Below, one piece after another: positions 8,262 through 18,409 of a stretch of 64,000 nt of DNA; position 1 is the stretch's first letter; each line of letters begins with the position of its first letter. The notes under the pieces were generated by a model. That model was not told where the DNA came from, did no database searches, and worked only from the letters and a program-made list of their open reading frames with translations. Source of the DNA: Phytohabitans flavus (lineage in GTDB: Bacteria; Actinomycetota; Actinomycetes; Mycobacteriales; Micromonosporaceae); contig NZ_AP022870.1 in assembly GCF_011764545.1 (NCBI RefSeq), positions 8,624,001 through 8,688,000 of the forward strand. Reading direction: 5' to 3'. Position numbers and translations under genes: made by a program.

Positions 8262-10029
8262 ATGAGCGAGCACGACGAGACCAACCCGCAGCGGCAGCCG
8301 GTCAGCTCCGACGCCGAGCCGTCGCACCCGACCACCGACCGGCCTCCCGCCGTCCCGGCGCAGTCCGGCTCCTCGGACCAGACCCAGCAGGTCCCGGTGG
8401 TGTTCGAGCAGCCGGCCCCGAGGCCGCGGCTCCGGACACCACTGCCCCGATGCCGGCCGTGCCGCCGGCATTCCCGGCCGCCCCCAGCCAGGCCCCGGCG
8501 CCGGACGCCACTGCCCAGCTCCCGGCCGTGCCACCCGCGCCCCCGGCCCCGGACGCCACCGCTCCGATCCCGGCCGTGCCGCCGACATTCCCAGCCGCGG
8601 CGCTGGATGCCACTGCCCCGATCCCGGCCGTGCCGCCGCAGCCCCGGCCGCCACCAGCCCAGCCGCGGCGCCTGCCGGCCCGCCGCCCGGGCCCAACGCC
8701 TCGCCACCCAGCCCGTGGCAGCACCCTGACCGCGTGCACCAGCCCACCTGGCCGGGCAACGCGGGATACGCCGGCGGCGCTGTGCCGCCCGTGACCGGCG
8801 TCCCGGCCAGCGGCCCCGCCGCGCACGGCCCGATCTCTCCCGGTATGGCGTACGGGCCGGTCCCACCGGTGCCGCCGCCCGCGAGTGGCGCACCTGCCTA
8901 CGGCCCGCTCCCTCCCGGCCAGGTGCCGGTGTGGGCGCAGCCGCCCGGTGTCCCAATGGAGCCCAAGCGTCCCAGTCGCTTCGGGCGGTATGCGATGCTC
9001 GGCGTCGCCGCGCTCGTGCTGATGGCCGGCTCCGGTGTGGTCGGTGGCGCGATCGCGGTCGCGATCGACGACAACACCACCACGGTCAACCGCACCTACA
9101 GCGCGGCGCCCGTGATCAACCCCGCTGACCTGCCGGGGATCGCCGCCAAGGTGGAAAACAGCGTCGTCTCGATCAGCACCGGCAGCGGTGAGGGCTCGGG
9201 CGTGGTGCTCAGCGCCGACGGCTTCGTGCTGACCAACAACCACGTGGTGGAGAGCGCGCAGGGCAACACGGTCGATGTGGTCTTCGCCGACGGCAAGACC
9301 GTCCGCGCCAACGTCGTCGGGACCGACCCGCGCACCGACCTGGCTGTGGTCAAGGCCGACGGCGTCTCCGGCCTGGCCGCCGCGGCGTTCGGCGACAGCG
9401 ACGCGACGCAGGTGGGCGACACCGTGCTCGCCATCGGCAGCCCGCTCGGCCTCCAGGGCTCGGTGACCTCGGGCATCATCAGCGCCAAGGACCGCACCAT
9501 CCAGGCCGGCGGTCAGCAGCAGCAGGACCCGTTCTCGCGGCAGGGCGGCGCCGTGACCTCAATCTCCAACCTGCTCCAGACCGACGCGCCGATCAACCCG
9601 GGCAACTCGGGCGGCGCGCTGGTCAACACCAAGGGTGAGGTGATCGGCATCAACACCGCGATCGCCACCTCCGGCCAGAGCTCCGGCAACATCGGCGTCG
9701 GCTTCGCCATCCCGAGCAACAAGGCCAAGGAGGTCGCCGACGCCCTGCGCAACGGCGAGAAGGTCAGCCACCCGTCCCTCGGCGTCTCGGTCAACGATGC
9801 GAATGGCGGCGGCGCGCTCATCAGCGATGTCAACGACAACAGCCCCGCCGCCAAGGCCGGCCTCCAGCAGGGCGACGTGGTGAAGAAGTTCGGCGACAAG
9901 AACATCAGCGACTCCGACGACCTCGTGGCCGCCGTACAGGCCGGCAAGGTCGGCGACCAGGTGCAGATCACGTTCACCCGAAATGGTCAGGAGCAGACGG
10001 CAACCGCGACGCTGGCTGAAGCGTCCTAA
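8262..10029 (+). CDS. HtrA/DegP-family serine protease with PDZ domain, PepD-like (two apparent frameshifts)
   Basis: About 589 residues when repaired. A long Pro/Ala-rich cytoplasmic N-terminus (repeated PAVPPAFPAA-like units) is broken at 8416-8422 and again between about 8640 and 8690; each needs one extra base. Then comes a single membrane anchor (about 8990-9070), a trypsin-like domain with His in LTNNHVVE (CAC 9241), Asp in RTDLAVVK and Ser in NPGNSGGALV, and a C-terminal PDZ domain (VSHPSLGVSV to ITFTRNGQEQ). Periplasm-facing quality-control protease, likely controlled by the adjacent MprAB-like system. The catalytic half is intact in one frame from 8734. Confidence 0.85.
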
Positions 10030-10097
10030 GAAGCAGTACCGGCGCACTACGGGCGGACCGTGCCACACAACGGCACTCCGCCTCCTCCCCAAAGAGC

Positions 10098-10138
10098 GGC
10101 GGGCGACGTGGACCTCGGGGTTGGCCACGTTGCCCGCC
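10098..10138. terminator. Hairpin terminator downstream of htrA
   Basis: Arms GGCGGGCGACGTGG (10098-10111) and CCACGTTGCCCGCC (10125-10138) pair over 14 positions including one G-U, with a 13-nt loop. It closes the mprAB-htrA region. The remainder of the gap up to 10259 holds a possible -10 TAGTCT (10223-10228) and a strong GGGGGAGGGG ribosome site for the next gene. Confidence 0.65.
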
Positions 10139-10259
10139 GTTCGCGCTTACTCTCCGTTGAATTGGCTGTATGGGTGCTGTCAGGTAGGCGACTGGCTGTC
10201 CCGCCGGTCGATGTCTGGGCCCTAGTCTCCATCCGCAACCTTGGGGGAGGGGCAAGAGG

Positions 10260-13200
10260 GTGACGGTCGTAGAGACCCGGTTGAGTGTGTGGGAAGCGCT
10301 CGCGGGCCGGGCCCCGGGACGGCCGGCTGGTCCGGCGGATCCGGGGCTGTGGGCCGCGGTGGTCGAGCGGCTCAACCCTGCGCGGGCACGGCCCATGCTG
10401 CGGCTCGGTATCGAGGCCGTCGAGCTGGTCAACGTGCGCGAGGTGCCGTACGTGATGCTCCGCTCGCCGGACGACCGCGGCGGGGCCTGCTACCTGCGGC
10501 TTTCGCCGGAGGAGTGGCAGCTCGCGCAGCTGATGGACGGTACGCGTACGGTGGCCCGCCTGGTCGCCGACTTCGCCCGCATCAGCGGCCGGCTCGCACC
10601 TGACCAGGTCACCCGCGTCGTCGCCGACCTCGCCGGCAACCGGATGCTCGCCGAGCTGCCGGTCGACGCGTTCCGGCCGCTCGACGCGGTCGCCCGCCGC
10701 CCCTGGCCGCTGCGCTTCGGTCGCGGGCTGCTCGCCGTGGTGCGCGGCCGCCGCATGGTGCTGGCCGACGTCGACCCGCTGGTCACGTTCCTGTACCGGG
10801 CCGGCGGGCGGATGCTCTTCACCCGGCCGGCGGCGTTCGTGCTGGCGATGGTCGCGGTGCTCGGGCTGGTGCTCTTCGGATGGACCTGGTTTCGCGGTGG
10901 ACAGGCCGTCTTCCTGACCAGCGGGTCGTATGCGGCGGGCGCCGTCGTCCTGCTCGCGCTCAACGTGCTCGCCCTCGCCTGCCACGAGCTGGGCCACGCG
11001 CTCGCGACGAAACACGCTGGGCGGCGAGTGCCGGCGGCCGGGTTCCTCGTCTACTTCGGCATCCCGTCGATCTTCGTGGACACCACCGATGTGTGGATGG
11101 CCGGGCGGCGTGCCCGCATGCTCACCACCGCGTCCGGACCAGCGGCCGGCCTGATCCTCGCCGGCCTCGCCCAGATCGTCGGGCTGCTGGTGCCCGAGGC
11201 GGCGCCGTGGGCGTTCAAGCTGGCCTTCGCCTGGTACCTGAACGCGCTCTTCAACCTCAACCCGTTCCTGGCGCTCGACGGCTACTACTTCCTGATGGAC
11301 TGGCTGGAGATCGCCAACCTGCGCGCTCGCGGCCTGGCGTACGTGGTGGCCCGCCTGCGCCGCCGTCCGCCGTCCTGGGGCCAGCTCGACCGGGAGGGGC
11401 GGATCGTCGCCCTGTACGGCACGCTCGCCGTCCTCTGGCTGGTCATCGCGGTCAACCTCGGGTGGCGCATCTGGACCGACCGGGTAGACGGGCTGATAAC
11501 CGGGCTGTGGCGCGCCGGCTGGCCGGCCAGGCTGCTGCTCTTCGCGGTCGTGGTGGGTCTCGCCGCGCCCCTGGTGTACCTGCTCACCGGGTGGCTCGGC
11601 CGGCTCTGGCGCCGGGTCCGGCGGCGGGCCGCCGAGCGCCGCGTCGCCACCGACCTGCCGCGCCGCGTGGACGCCTTGCGCGCTTCGGCCCTCGGGCGGC
11701 TGCCGCTGGACCGGCTCACCCACCTGGCCAGCCACGCCACCTGGGTGCACCCGCGCACCGGCCAGCAGCTCGTCTTCGCCGACGCCGCCCAGCCCGCCGT
11801 GTACGTCGTGGTCGACGGTGCGATGGAGGGCCGGCGACCCGGCGACCCGGCCGGTACCGTGCGCGAGCGGCTCGGCCCGGGCGGCGTGATCGGCCTCGCG
11901 GCCGCGGTCACCGGCTCGCCGGCCGCGCTCGCCTGGCACACGGCCGGCACGACGTTGCTGGCCATACCGCCCGCGCTCGTCGCCACCGCCGTCGGCCGGC
12001 TGCCCGGACCGCCCCGGCCGACCGGGCCGAGGCCGAGTCGCTCTTCGCCGATACACCCGCCCTCGACGGGCTGGCCGCCGAGGAGAAGATCGGCCTCATC
12101 GCGCAGGCCCGCCCCATCGCGCTCGAACCCGGTGCGCCGGTGATCCTGCCGGCCGCGCACGCCGCGCTGGTCATCGCCACCGGCGTGGTGGTGCTGCCGG
12201 ACGGCACCGAGCTGCGCCGCGGCACGATGATCGGGCCGATGGGCCATCCGATGGACGAGCCCGTCGCGTACGCCCGCACGCACGTGCGCCTCTGGACGAT
12301 CCCGGCCGTCTCCGGGCTGCCGTTGCTGCTCGGCGCCTCCCCGGCCGGCGCGGCGGCCGAGCCCACCCCGGTCGTACAGGGGCAGGCCGCGCCCGCCACC
12401 GGCGTACATCCGGCCGCCGACTACCCGCCGCTCGCCTCGCCGCCCGGCCCGCCACCGCCCGCCGACGAGGAGGTCGACCGGCGCTTCGAGCGGCGCATGT
12501 GGTGGCTTGTGCTGCTCTTCCTGCTGCTGGCCATCGGCACCGGCGTGGCCAACCTCATCCCCGGGCCGGCGTGGGCCGAGATGCCCGGCGACAAGGCGTT
12601 GCTCACCGCCGAGCGCGGCCGCGTCGTCGCCACGCTCGACGGCCGCACGGTCACGCTGGACAAGGGCGACCGCCTGTACGTGTCCGAGGGCAGCGACATC
12701 CGCGTGGAGTCGCGGTCCGCGGGCCGGCTCACCTTCCGGGGCGGGGCCGCGCTCGTACTCTGCGCCGAGACCCGCACCGACGTCGGTCCGCTCTGGAGCA
12801 CCGGCCGCCGGCAGGTGGAGCCGCACGGCACGCTGAGCCTCGACAGTGGACGGGTGCTCGCCGATACGGCGGCGACGAGCGGGGCGTTCGCGGCGCTCGC
12901 GCTCCAGATCGGCAGCGACACCAGCCAGGTCGTCAACGACGGGCCGGCCTGGTACTCGGTCACCTCCGGCGACGCGGTCGTCTCCGACGGCAAGGTCACC
13001 GTCGACGGCAGCCCCCAGCCCGTGACCAACCGCCCGCTCACCTGCGGCGACGGCGTTGTGGTGCGGCCGCCGGCGGGTACCCCGTCGGACAGCCCGTCGC
13101 CGTCGGAGACGCTGATCCCAGAGGCGACGATCACCCCGACGCCCACGCCATCGGCGACGGCCAGCCCGACCGAGGGCGACGACCCGGCCAACCCGGACGA

Positions 13201-13686
13201 CCCCGCCGACCCGACGACGCCGGGGGTTCCGCCAACCACGCCCGGCGTCCCTCCGACCACACCCGGCGTCCCCCGACGACGCAGGGCCCCACCACTGGTC
13301 CCCCGACCAGCGAACCCCCGACCGACCCACCGACCTCCGAAACGCCGCCTCCGCGAGACACCACGCCGCCGACCGTGTCGGTCGACGCCGACCCGGCGCG
13401 CATCTTCTGCGGCCCGGACAACCCCGTCACCGTTACTGGGTCCGCCGAAGACAACGCGAGCGACTCCAGTCAGGTCTCTGTCCAGGGATCGTGGAGCATC
13501 GGCCGGCTCAGTGGCTCGATCTCCTTGTCCGGAAGCGGCGCGGGATTCAAGGGGAGCTTCGTCCTGCCAGCGGAAGCTAGCCAGCAGGATGCGTCCGCGG
13601 TGGTCATCACTGTTACGGCAACGGACGAGTCAAAGAACACGGGATCCGGCCAGGATTCCGTTAGCTGTATCGCCATCATCGGCTGA
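10260..13686 (+). CDS. Composite membrane protein: PqqD-like + M50 metalloprotease + cNMP-binding-like + FecR-like + Ig-like (two apparent frameshifts)
   Basis: About 1142 residues after repair. Residues ~40-140 resemble a PqqD/RRE fold. A multi-membrane M50 site-2-protease core follows with zinc site H242-E-L-G-H246 and the third ligand D340 in LALDGYY. Next is a region like a cyclic-nucleotide-binding domain (YVVVDGAMEG, LGPGGVIGLAAAVTG), a membrane segment (WWLVLLFLLLAIGTG), a FecR-like module (VEPHGTLSLDSGRVLAD), a Pro/Thr linker with PTTPGV repeats and a C-terminal Ig-like domain ending at 13686. Breaks at CCCC 12012-12015 and CCCCC 13270-13274 each lack one C. GTG 10260 is chosen for its ribosome site. 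Function unknown; the head resembles peptide zinc metalloproteases linked to RiPP peptides. Confidence 0.75.
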
Positions 13687-13696
13687 GGAGACATGG

Positions 13697-13912
13697 GTGC
13701 TTTGTTGGTTTTGCGCTAAGGCGGCGCGTGGGGGATGCCGGTTCTGCGGGCGCGGCATCTGCGAGGATCACGCGCGCTTCGGGCCGTTCCTCCTGGAGGT
13801 GCACCGCTCGGAGTCCCGGCGCCGCGCCGAAGGGCTGGTGGTCGAGGATGCCCTCCAGTGCGGTACCTGTCGGCCGCGGCCCCAGCCCATACCCATGCCC
13901 GAGTTGGACTGA
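13697..13912 (+). CDS. Small zinc-ribbon/B-box-like protein
   Basis: 71 residues from a GTG with GAGGAG at 13685-13690, 6 nt upstream and 10 nt past the preceding stop. Cysteine pairs C-W-F-C, C-R-F-C, then C-E-D-H and a distal C-G-T-C suggest one or two bound zinc ions, similar to the DUF2180/B-box-like microproteins of actinomycetes. It has no membrane segment and ends PMPELD. Probably cotranscribed with the large membrane protease; role unknown. Confidence 0.7.
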   Translation: MLCWFCAKAARGGCRFCGRGICEDHARFGPFLLEVHRSESRRRAEGLVVEDALQCGTCRPRPQPIPMPELD

Positions 13913-14005
13913 GACACCGATGCTGGGGAAAGCTGGCGCCGCCGGCAGCAAAGGGTGACTGACCTGTGGATGTTCCCGTTGCCGCCGGGCACTAACGTGG
14001 CCGAC

Positions 14006-15142
14006 ATGAGCGACTTCGATGCGGTGCTGGAGCGGCTGGTCAACGACCAGGCGTTCGCGGCGGCGCTGGCGGCTGACCCAGTTGCCGCGCTCGCCGGTTA
14101 CACGCTCGCGCTGGACGAGATCGAGCTGCTCCAGAGTCAGGTCAGCGACGAGATCGGGCAGCACGCGGTCGAGGTGCGCACAAACCAGTCCAGCCTCTTC
14201 GGGATGCTCTCGCCGCTGGCCGGCATGGCCGGCGCGTTGCCGAGCCTCGCCGACAACCTGCCGGGCGGAGGCGGCGGCGGGGCGGCGCATCAGGGCTTCG
14301 GGGCGGCGGTCCCCAGCCAGGCCGCCTTCGGGCCGGCCGACGGCGCCGCGGGCCAAGCCGGCTTCGGTCCAGCCGAGGCCGCCTCCGGCTTCGGTCCGGC
14401 CGAGTCTGCCTCCGGCCAGGGCGGTGGCTTCGCCGCGGATGGCACTCCAGCGGGAGGCATCAGCGCCGGCTCGGGCTTCGCGGCCGGCCAGGCCGAGTTC
14501 GGCGCCGCGCCGGCCAGCGAGGGTCAGGCCGGCTTCGGGGCGGCACCCGGCGGAGAGGCCGGCTTCGGCGCGGCCGGCTCCGAGGGTTTCGGTGCCGCGC
14601 CCGGTCACAGTGGCTTCGGCCCGGCGGAGGGCCCGGGTGCGGGCTGGCCTTCGGCCGGTGGACCGCCGGACGCGCAGGGTGCCGGGCCGGTGGGTCAGTT
14701 CCTGCCGGGTGGGGTGCACCCGGGCGGCGGGCTCGGCAGCTTCGGCGACGATCTCGGTGCCGCGCTTACCCCGGGCGGCGGCCAGGCCGACCCGTCCGGC
14801 GGCTACGCGATTCCAGAGGGCTACCACGCCGGCCTCGACCTCGATGGTGACGGCGAGGACGACGAGCACATCGTGCGCGGCCGAGCGGACGGCGGCGTGG
14901 ACATCCTGGTCGACCGCGACGGCGACGGGCAGGCCGACATCATCGGCCACGACGACGACGCCGACGGGCACGTGGAGTCCGCCGACTACGACAAGGACGG
15001 CGACGGCCACTTCGAGCGCACGCGCTACGACGACGACGGCGACGGATGGCTCGACCGCACCGTTGTCAATGAAGAGGGCGACCCGAAAGCGGATACCAAA
15101 GTCGACTTGGCATCGATAGCCGAGCACCTCCGTATGTTCTGA
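14006..15142 (+). CDS. IniB N-terminal domain protein with Gly/Ala-rich repeats and DGDG acidic repeats
   Basis: 378 residues. The N-terminal ~65 residues (DAVLERLVNDQAFAAALAAD, VAALAGYTLALDEIELLQ) match the IniB/DUF5995-like opening of the mycobacterial isoniazid-inducible protein IniB. A central low-complexity region repeats GFGxA motifs (AGFGPAE, GFGAAPG). The last ~100 residues carry DxDGDG units (DLDGDGEDD, DRDGDGQAD, DKDGDGHFE, DDDGDGWLD) resembling calcium-binding thrombospondin-type-3/EF-hand-like loops. ATG 14006 is supported by a -10 TAACGT 7 nt upstream. Upstream start codons would extend into the promoter. Role unknown; the call to IniB is by pattern. Confidence 0.75.
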   Translation: MSDFDAVLERLVNDQAFAAALAADPVAALAGYTLALDEIELLQSQVSDEIGQHAVEVRTNQSSLFGMLSPLAGMAGALPSLADNLPGGGGGGAAHQGFGAAVPSQAAFGPADGAAGQAGFGPAEAASGFGPAESASGQGGGFAADGTPAGGISAGSGFAAGQAEFGAAPASEGQAGFGAAPGGEAGFGAAGSEGFGAAPGHSGFGPAEGPGAGWPSAGGPPDAQGAGPVGQFLPGGVHPGGGLGSFGDDLGAALTPGGGQADPSGGYAIPEGYHAGLDLDGDGEDDEHIVRGRADGGVDILVDRDGDGQADIIGHDDDADGHVESADYDKDGDGHFERTRYDDDGDGWLDRTVVNEEGDPKADTKVDLASIAEHLRMF

Positions 15143-15233
15143 TCACCATCCGGCGACGATCGTCGTCATCCGGTGCGCCGGGCCTAGCGCGGACGCCGCC
15201 TTCCCACCACGATGGTCACGGGAGGTGGTATCC

Positions 15234-16547
15234 GTGGTCGCCATCACCACCGACCGCCTGACAAAGGTGTTCCCTGACGGCACCGTCGCGGTCGACGAGG
15301 TGACCATCGAGGCTGCGTCCGGTGAGTTCCTCGTGCTGCTCGGGCCGACCGGTTGCGGCAAGTCCACAATCCTCCGCCTTGTCGCCGGGCTGGAGGCGCA
15401 GACCAGCGGCCACGTCCTGATCGACGGCCAGGTGGTCGACCGCCTCAGCGCCAAGGAGCGCCAGGTGGCGATGGTGTTCCAGGACTACGCGCTCTATCCA
15501 CACTTGACGGTCGCGCAGAATATCGGCTTTCCGCTCCGCGCCGGCTCTCAGGCCGCCGCCGATACCGACGCGCGCGTGGCCGAGGTGGCCGAGCACCTGG
15601 GCGTTCGTGACCTGCTGCACCGGCTGCCCGGGCACCTCTCCGGCGGGCAGCGGCAGCGGGTGGCGATGGCCCGCGCGCTCGTGCGCAAGCCGCAGGCGTT
15701 CCTCCTCGACGAGCCACTGTCCAATCTGGACGCCGGCCTGCGCGCGGAGCTCCGCGCGGAGGTGGCCCTGCTCGCCCGCCGGCTCGCCGTGACCACGCTC
15801 TACGTGACGCACGACCAGACCGAGGCGATGACGATGGCCGACCGCGTCGTGGTGCTGCGCCGCGGGGTGCTCCAGCAGATCGGTCCGCCCGCCGAGGTGT
15901 ACGGGGACCCGGCGACCCTCTTCGTCGCGGCATTCCTCGGCACGCCGCGCACCAACCTGCTTCAGGGCGCTATCTACGTCGAGGCCGAGCGCACCGTCGT
16001 CGACCTCGGCTCGCAGTTGCTGGAGATCCCGCCCACCACGGCGCTCGCCGGCCGCCACAACGAGCGGGTCACGGTGGCCCTGCGCGCCGACGCACTCCGG
16101 CCCGTGCCCGACGGCAGCGCAAAGGGGCCGGTGCTGCGTGGTGAGGTACGGCTGGTGGAAAACCTCGGCCACGAGGCGCTTGTCCACCTCGACACAGGCA
16201 TCGTGCCCACGCCCATCGAGGATTCCCAGCTCGAGCACCCGGACCCGGGCCAGCACCTCGCCGACGTGATCGCCGAGGACCCGCCGACCGGGCATCCGTT
16301 CCGGCAGGCGCTGGCCCGCATGATGCCGCACGGCCGGCAGGAGTCGCAGCCGGCGACCGCCCGCACGGAGTACGGCTTCTATCCCGTATACGACGCCGAG
16401 CTCGACGACCAGCCGCCCCTCGGCGACGTGCTCGTCCGCGTGCCGGCGCCGGTGCTGCCCCGGCGCGGGGAGTCGATGACCGTAGAGGTCGACGTGGACA
16501 GGCTGATGCTCTTCGACCGGAGCGGCACCCGCATCCGCACCTCCTGA
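15234..16547 (+). CDS. CUT1-family sugar ABC transporter ATPase (MsiK/UgpC/MalK type)
   Basis: 437 residues: Walker A GPTGCGKST, Q-loop VFQDYALYPHLTV, signature LSGGQRQRVAMARAL, Walker B FLLDEPLSNLD, switch VTHDQTEAMTMADR, then the C-terminal MalK-type regulatory OB domain, here with an unusually long insert (about residues 330-410). GTG 15234 has GGGAGG 8 nt upstream. No permease or binding protein is adjacent, as for the shared ATPase MsiK of streptomycetes, which energises several sugar importers including chitobiose uptake. Its place directly before a chitinase gene fits that role. Confidence 0.85.
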   Translation: MVAITTDRLTKVFPDGTVAVDEVTIEAASGEFLVLLGPTGCGKSTILRLVAGLEAQTSGHVLIDGQVVDRLSAKERQVAMVFQDYALYPHLTVAQNIGFPLRAGSQAAADTDARVAEVAEHLGVRDLLHRLPGHLSGGQRQRVAMARALVRKPQAFLLDEPLSNLDAGLRAELRAEVALLARRLAVTTLYVTHDQTEAMTMADRVVVLRRGVLQQIGPPAEVYGDPATLFVAAFLGTPRTNLLQGAIYVEAERTVVDLGSQLLEIPPTTALAGRHNERVTVALRADALRPVPDGSAKGPVLRGEVRLVENLGHEALVHLDTGIVPTPIEDSQLEHPDPGQHLADVIAEDPPTGHPFRQALARMMPHGRQESQPATARTEYGFYPVYDAELDDQPPLGDVLVRVPAPVLPRRGESMTVEVDVDRLMLFDRSGTRIRTS

Positions 16548-16594
16548 CGCCACCCCACCAGAGGGTCCACCGGCGAGCACAACGGGACAGCCTC

Positions 16595-16623
16595 TTTACA
16601 AAAACTGTTAAGAGTCTTAATAA
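16595..16623 (+). promoter_or_regulatory. Chitinase promoter with operator-like element in the spacer
   Basis: -35 TTTACA (16595-16600), 17-bp spacer, -10 TAATAA (16618-16623). The spacer contains ACTGTTAAGAGTC, with TTAAGA-G-TCTTAA forming a near-palindrome that runs into the -10. The promoter of the second chitinase gene at 36126-36154 has the same boxes, spacing and core. Confidence 0.7.
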
Positions 16624-16650
16624 TTGGCCATCCTTCGATGGGAGGCCGTA

Positions 16651-18213
16651 GTGACCCGCACCCGTACCCTCATCACCGCCCTGGCCGCGGGCGTCCTCGC
16701 CGCGACGGCCGCGATCTGGCTGGCCCCCGCGGCGTCGGCGGCCACACCTACCGCTGTCTTCACGAAAACCTCCGACTGGGGCTCCGGTTGGGAGGGCAAG
16801 TACACGATCACGAACGGGGGCACCTCGACGATCACGTCGTGGACGGTGGTCTTCGATCTGCCGGCTGGTACGACCGTCGGCACGTACTGGGACGCGTTGA
16901 TGACGTCGTCCGGTCAGCGGTACACGTTCACGAACCGGTCGTGGAACGGCACGCTCGCGCCTGGACAGTCGACCTCGTTCGGCTTCCTCGGCAACGGTTC
17001 CGGCTCGCCGCTCAACTGCACGTTGAACGGCCAGTCCTGCGGTGGAGGCACCCCGCCGACGACCGCACCGCCGACCACCCGGCCGCCGACGACCGCGCCG
17101 CCCACGACCGCTCCGCCGACCACGCGGCCGCCGACCACGGCACCGCCCACGACCCAACCGCCCACCACCCCGCCGCCCAACACGGGGCTGCCGAAGCACG
17201 CGCTGATCGGCTACCTGCACTCCAGCTTCGCCAACGGCTCCGGGTACCTGCGCATGGCCGACGTACCCGCCGACTGGGACATCATCAACCTCGCGTTCGG
17301 CGAGCCGACGAGCGTCACCTCGGGCGACATCCGCTTCCGGCTCTGCCCGGCCACCGAATGCCCCGGCGTGGAGTCGGAGGCCGAGTTCATCGCGGCCATC
17401 CGGGCCAAGCAGCAGCAGGGCAAGAAGGTGCTCATCTCGATCGGCGGCCAGAACGGCCAGGTCCAGCTCACCACCACGGCCGCGCGGGACGCGTTCGTGA
17501 GCTCGGTCAGCGCGATCATCGACCGGTACGGCCTCAACGGGCTCGACATCGACTTCGAGGGCCACTCGCTGTCGCTCAACACCGGCGACACCGACTTCCG
17601 CAACCCGACCACGCCGGTGATCGTCAACCTCATCTCCGCGCTGCGCACGCTCAAGCAGCGGTACGGCGCCGGCTTCGTCCTCACCATGGCGCCGGAGACG
17701 TTCTTCGTGCAGCTCGGCTACCAGTTCTACGGCTCCGGGCCGTGGGGTGGGCAGGACCCGCGCGCCGGCTCGTACCTGCCGGTGATCTACGCGATGCGCA
17801 ACGACATCACCGTGCTGCACGTCCAGGACTACAACTCGGGGCCGATCATGGGGCTGGACAACCAGTACCACACGATGGGCGGCGCCGACTTCCACATCGC
17901 GATGACCGACATGCTGCTGGCCGGCTTCCCGGTCGCCGGTAACACGGCCAACGTCTTCCCGGCTCTCCGCGAGGACCAGGTCGCGTTCGGTACACCGGCG
18001 GCGACGAGCGCCGGCAACGGGTACGTCGCACCGGCCGGCGTGCAGCAGGCGGTCAACTGCCTGGTGCGCGGGCAGAGCTGCGGCTCGTACACCCCGCGCA
18101 GCGGTACCAACCCCAACTTCCGGGGCCTGATGACCTGGAGCATCAACTGGGACCGCTTCTACGGATGGGAGTTCCGCAACAGCCACCGCCCGTTCCTGAA
18201 CTCCCTGCCCTGA
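16651..18213 (+). CDS. Secreted chitinase, CBM2 + GH18
   Basis: 520 residues. Sec signal peptide (MTRTRTLITALAAGVLAATA ending near AASAA), CBM2 cellulose/chitin-binding domain (about 31-130, conserved Trp in SDWGSGWEGKY and NRSWNGTLAPG), a Thr/Pro linker of PPTTAPPTT repeats (130-185) and a GH18 barrel with the catalytic E303 in NGLDIDFEG and SIGG upstream. It hydrolyses chitin outside the cell. The GTG at 16651 follows GGGAGG and parallels the second chitinase gene. CBM2 and signal region are nearly identical in DNA to the copy at 36181. Control likely through the shared promoter element. Confidence 0.93.
   Translation: MTRTRTLITALAAGVLAATAAIWLAPAASAATPTAVFTKTSDWGSGWEGKYTITNGGTSTITSWTVVFDLPAGTTVGTYWDALMTSSGQRYTFTNRSWNGTLAPGQSTSFGFLGNGSGSPLNCTLNGQSCGGGTPPTTAPPTTRPPTTAPPTTAPPTTRPPTTAPPTTQPPTTPPPNTGLPKHALIGYLHSSFANGSGYLRMADVPADWDIINLAFGEPTSVTSGDIRFRLCPATECPGVESEAEFIAAIRAKQQQGKKVLISIGGQNGQVQLTTTAARDAFVSSVSAIIDRYGLNGLDIDFEGHSLSLNTGDTDFRNPTTPVIVNLISALRTLKQRYGAGFVLTMAPETFFVQLGYQFYGSGPWGGQDPRAGSYLPVIYAMRNDITVLHVQDYNSGPIMGLDNQYHTMGGADFHIAMTDMLLAGFPVAGNTANVFPALREDQVAFGTPAATSAGNGYVAPAGVQQAVNCLVRGQSCGSYTPRSGTNPNFRGLMTWSINWDRFYGWEFRNSHRPFLNSLP
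17050..17190 (+). repeat. In-frame Thr/Pro linker repeat array
   Basis: Tandem copies of a CCGCCGACGACC-like unit encode PPTTxPPTT. The same array, shorter, is present in the second chitinase gene (36583-36690). It is coding, not intergenic. Confidence 0.75.
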
Positions 18214-18214
18214 T

Positions 18215-18292
18215 TTAAATTCAAGACACTTTGAGCTACCGCGATGTCCATCGTGGTCCGGACCGTTGCTCCCGCGGCCTCACCCGTCCGCT
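18215..18292 (+). repeat. 3'-end dispersed repeat, copy A
   Basis: Begins right after the chitinase stop with TTCAAGACA, then GAGCTACCGCGATGTCC and GGTCCGGACC, CTCCCGCGGCCTCACCC. Four further copies lie at 25938, 28397, 41145 and 41556. This copy is the most diverged and its tail differs. Confidence 0.75.
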
Positions 18293-18301
18293 GTTGGTTG
18301 A

Positions 18302-18357
18302 GGCGTCGCTTCGCGACGCCCGAGGGTCTTGTCCCGCGGGCCCGGCGGCCCGCGGGA
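18302..18357. terminator. Two stacked hairpins in the convergent gap between chitinase and kinase genes
   Basis: First hairpin: GGCGTCGC (18302-18309) with GCGACGCC (18313-18320), 3-nt loop. Second: TCCCGCGGGCC (18332-18342) with GGCCCGCGGGA (18347-18357), 4-nt loop. Either can stop transcription from both sides. Confidence 0.65.
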
Positions 18358-18409
18358 GCATACGGTCCGCAAGTGACGCGCACGGGGGCATATCCGCTGT
18401 TGAAGGTCT

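Noticed and set aside
17050..17190. CRISPR-like regular repeats in the chitinase gene
   Set aside because: They are in-frame PPTT linker codons of a secreted enzyme, with no unique spacers. The repeats at 52104-52175 are likewise coding. No CRISPR array or cas gene is present.
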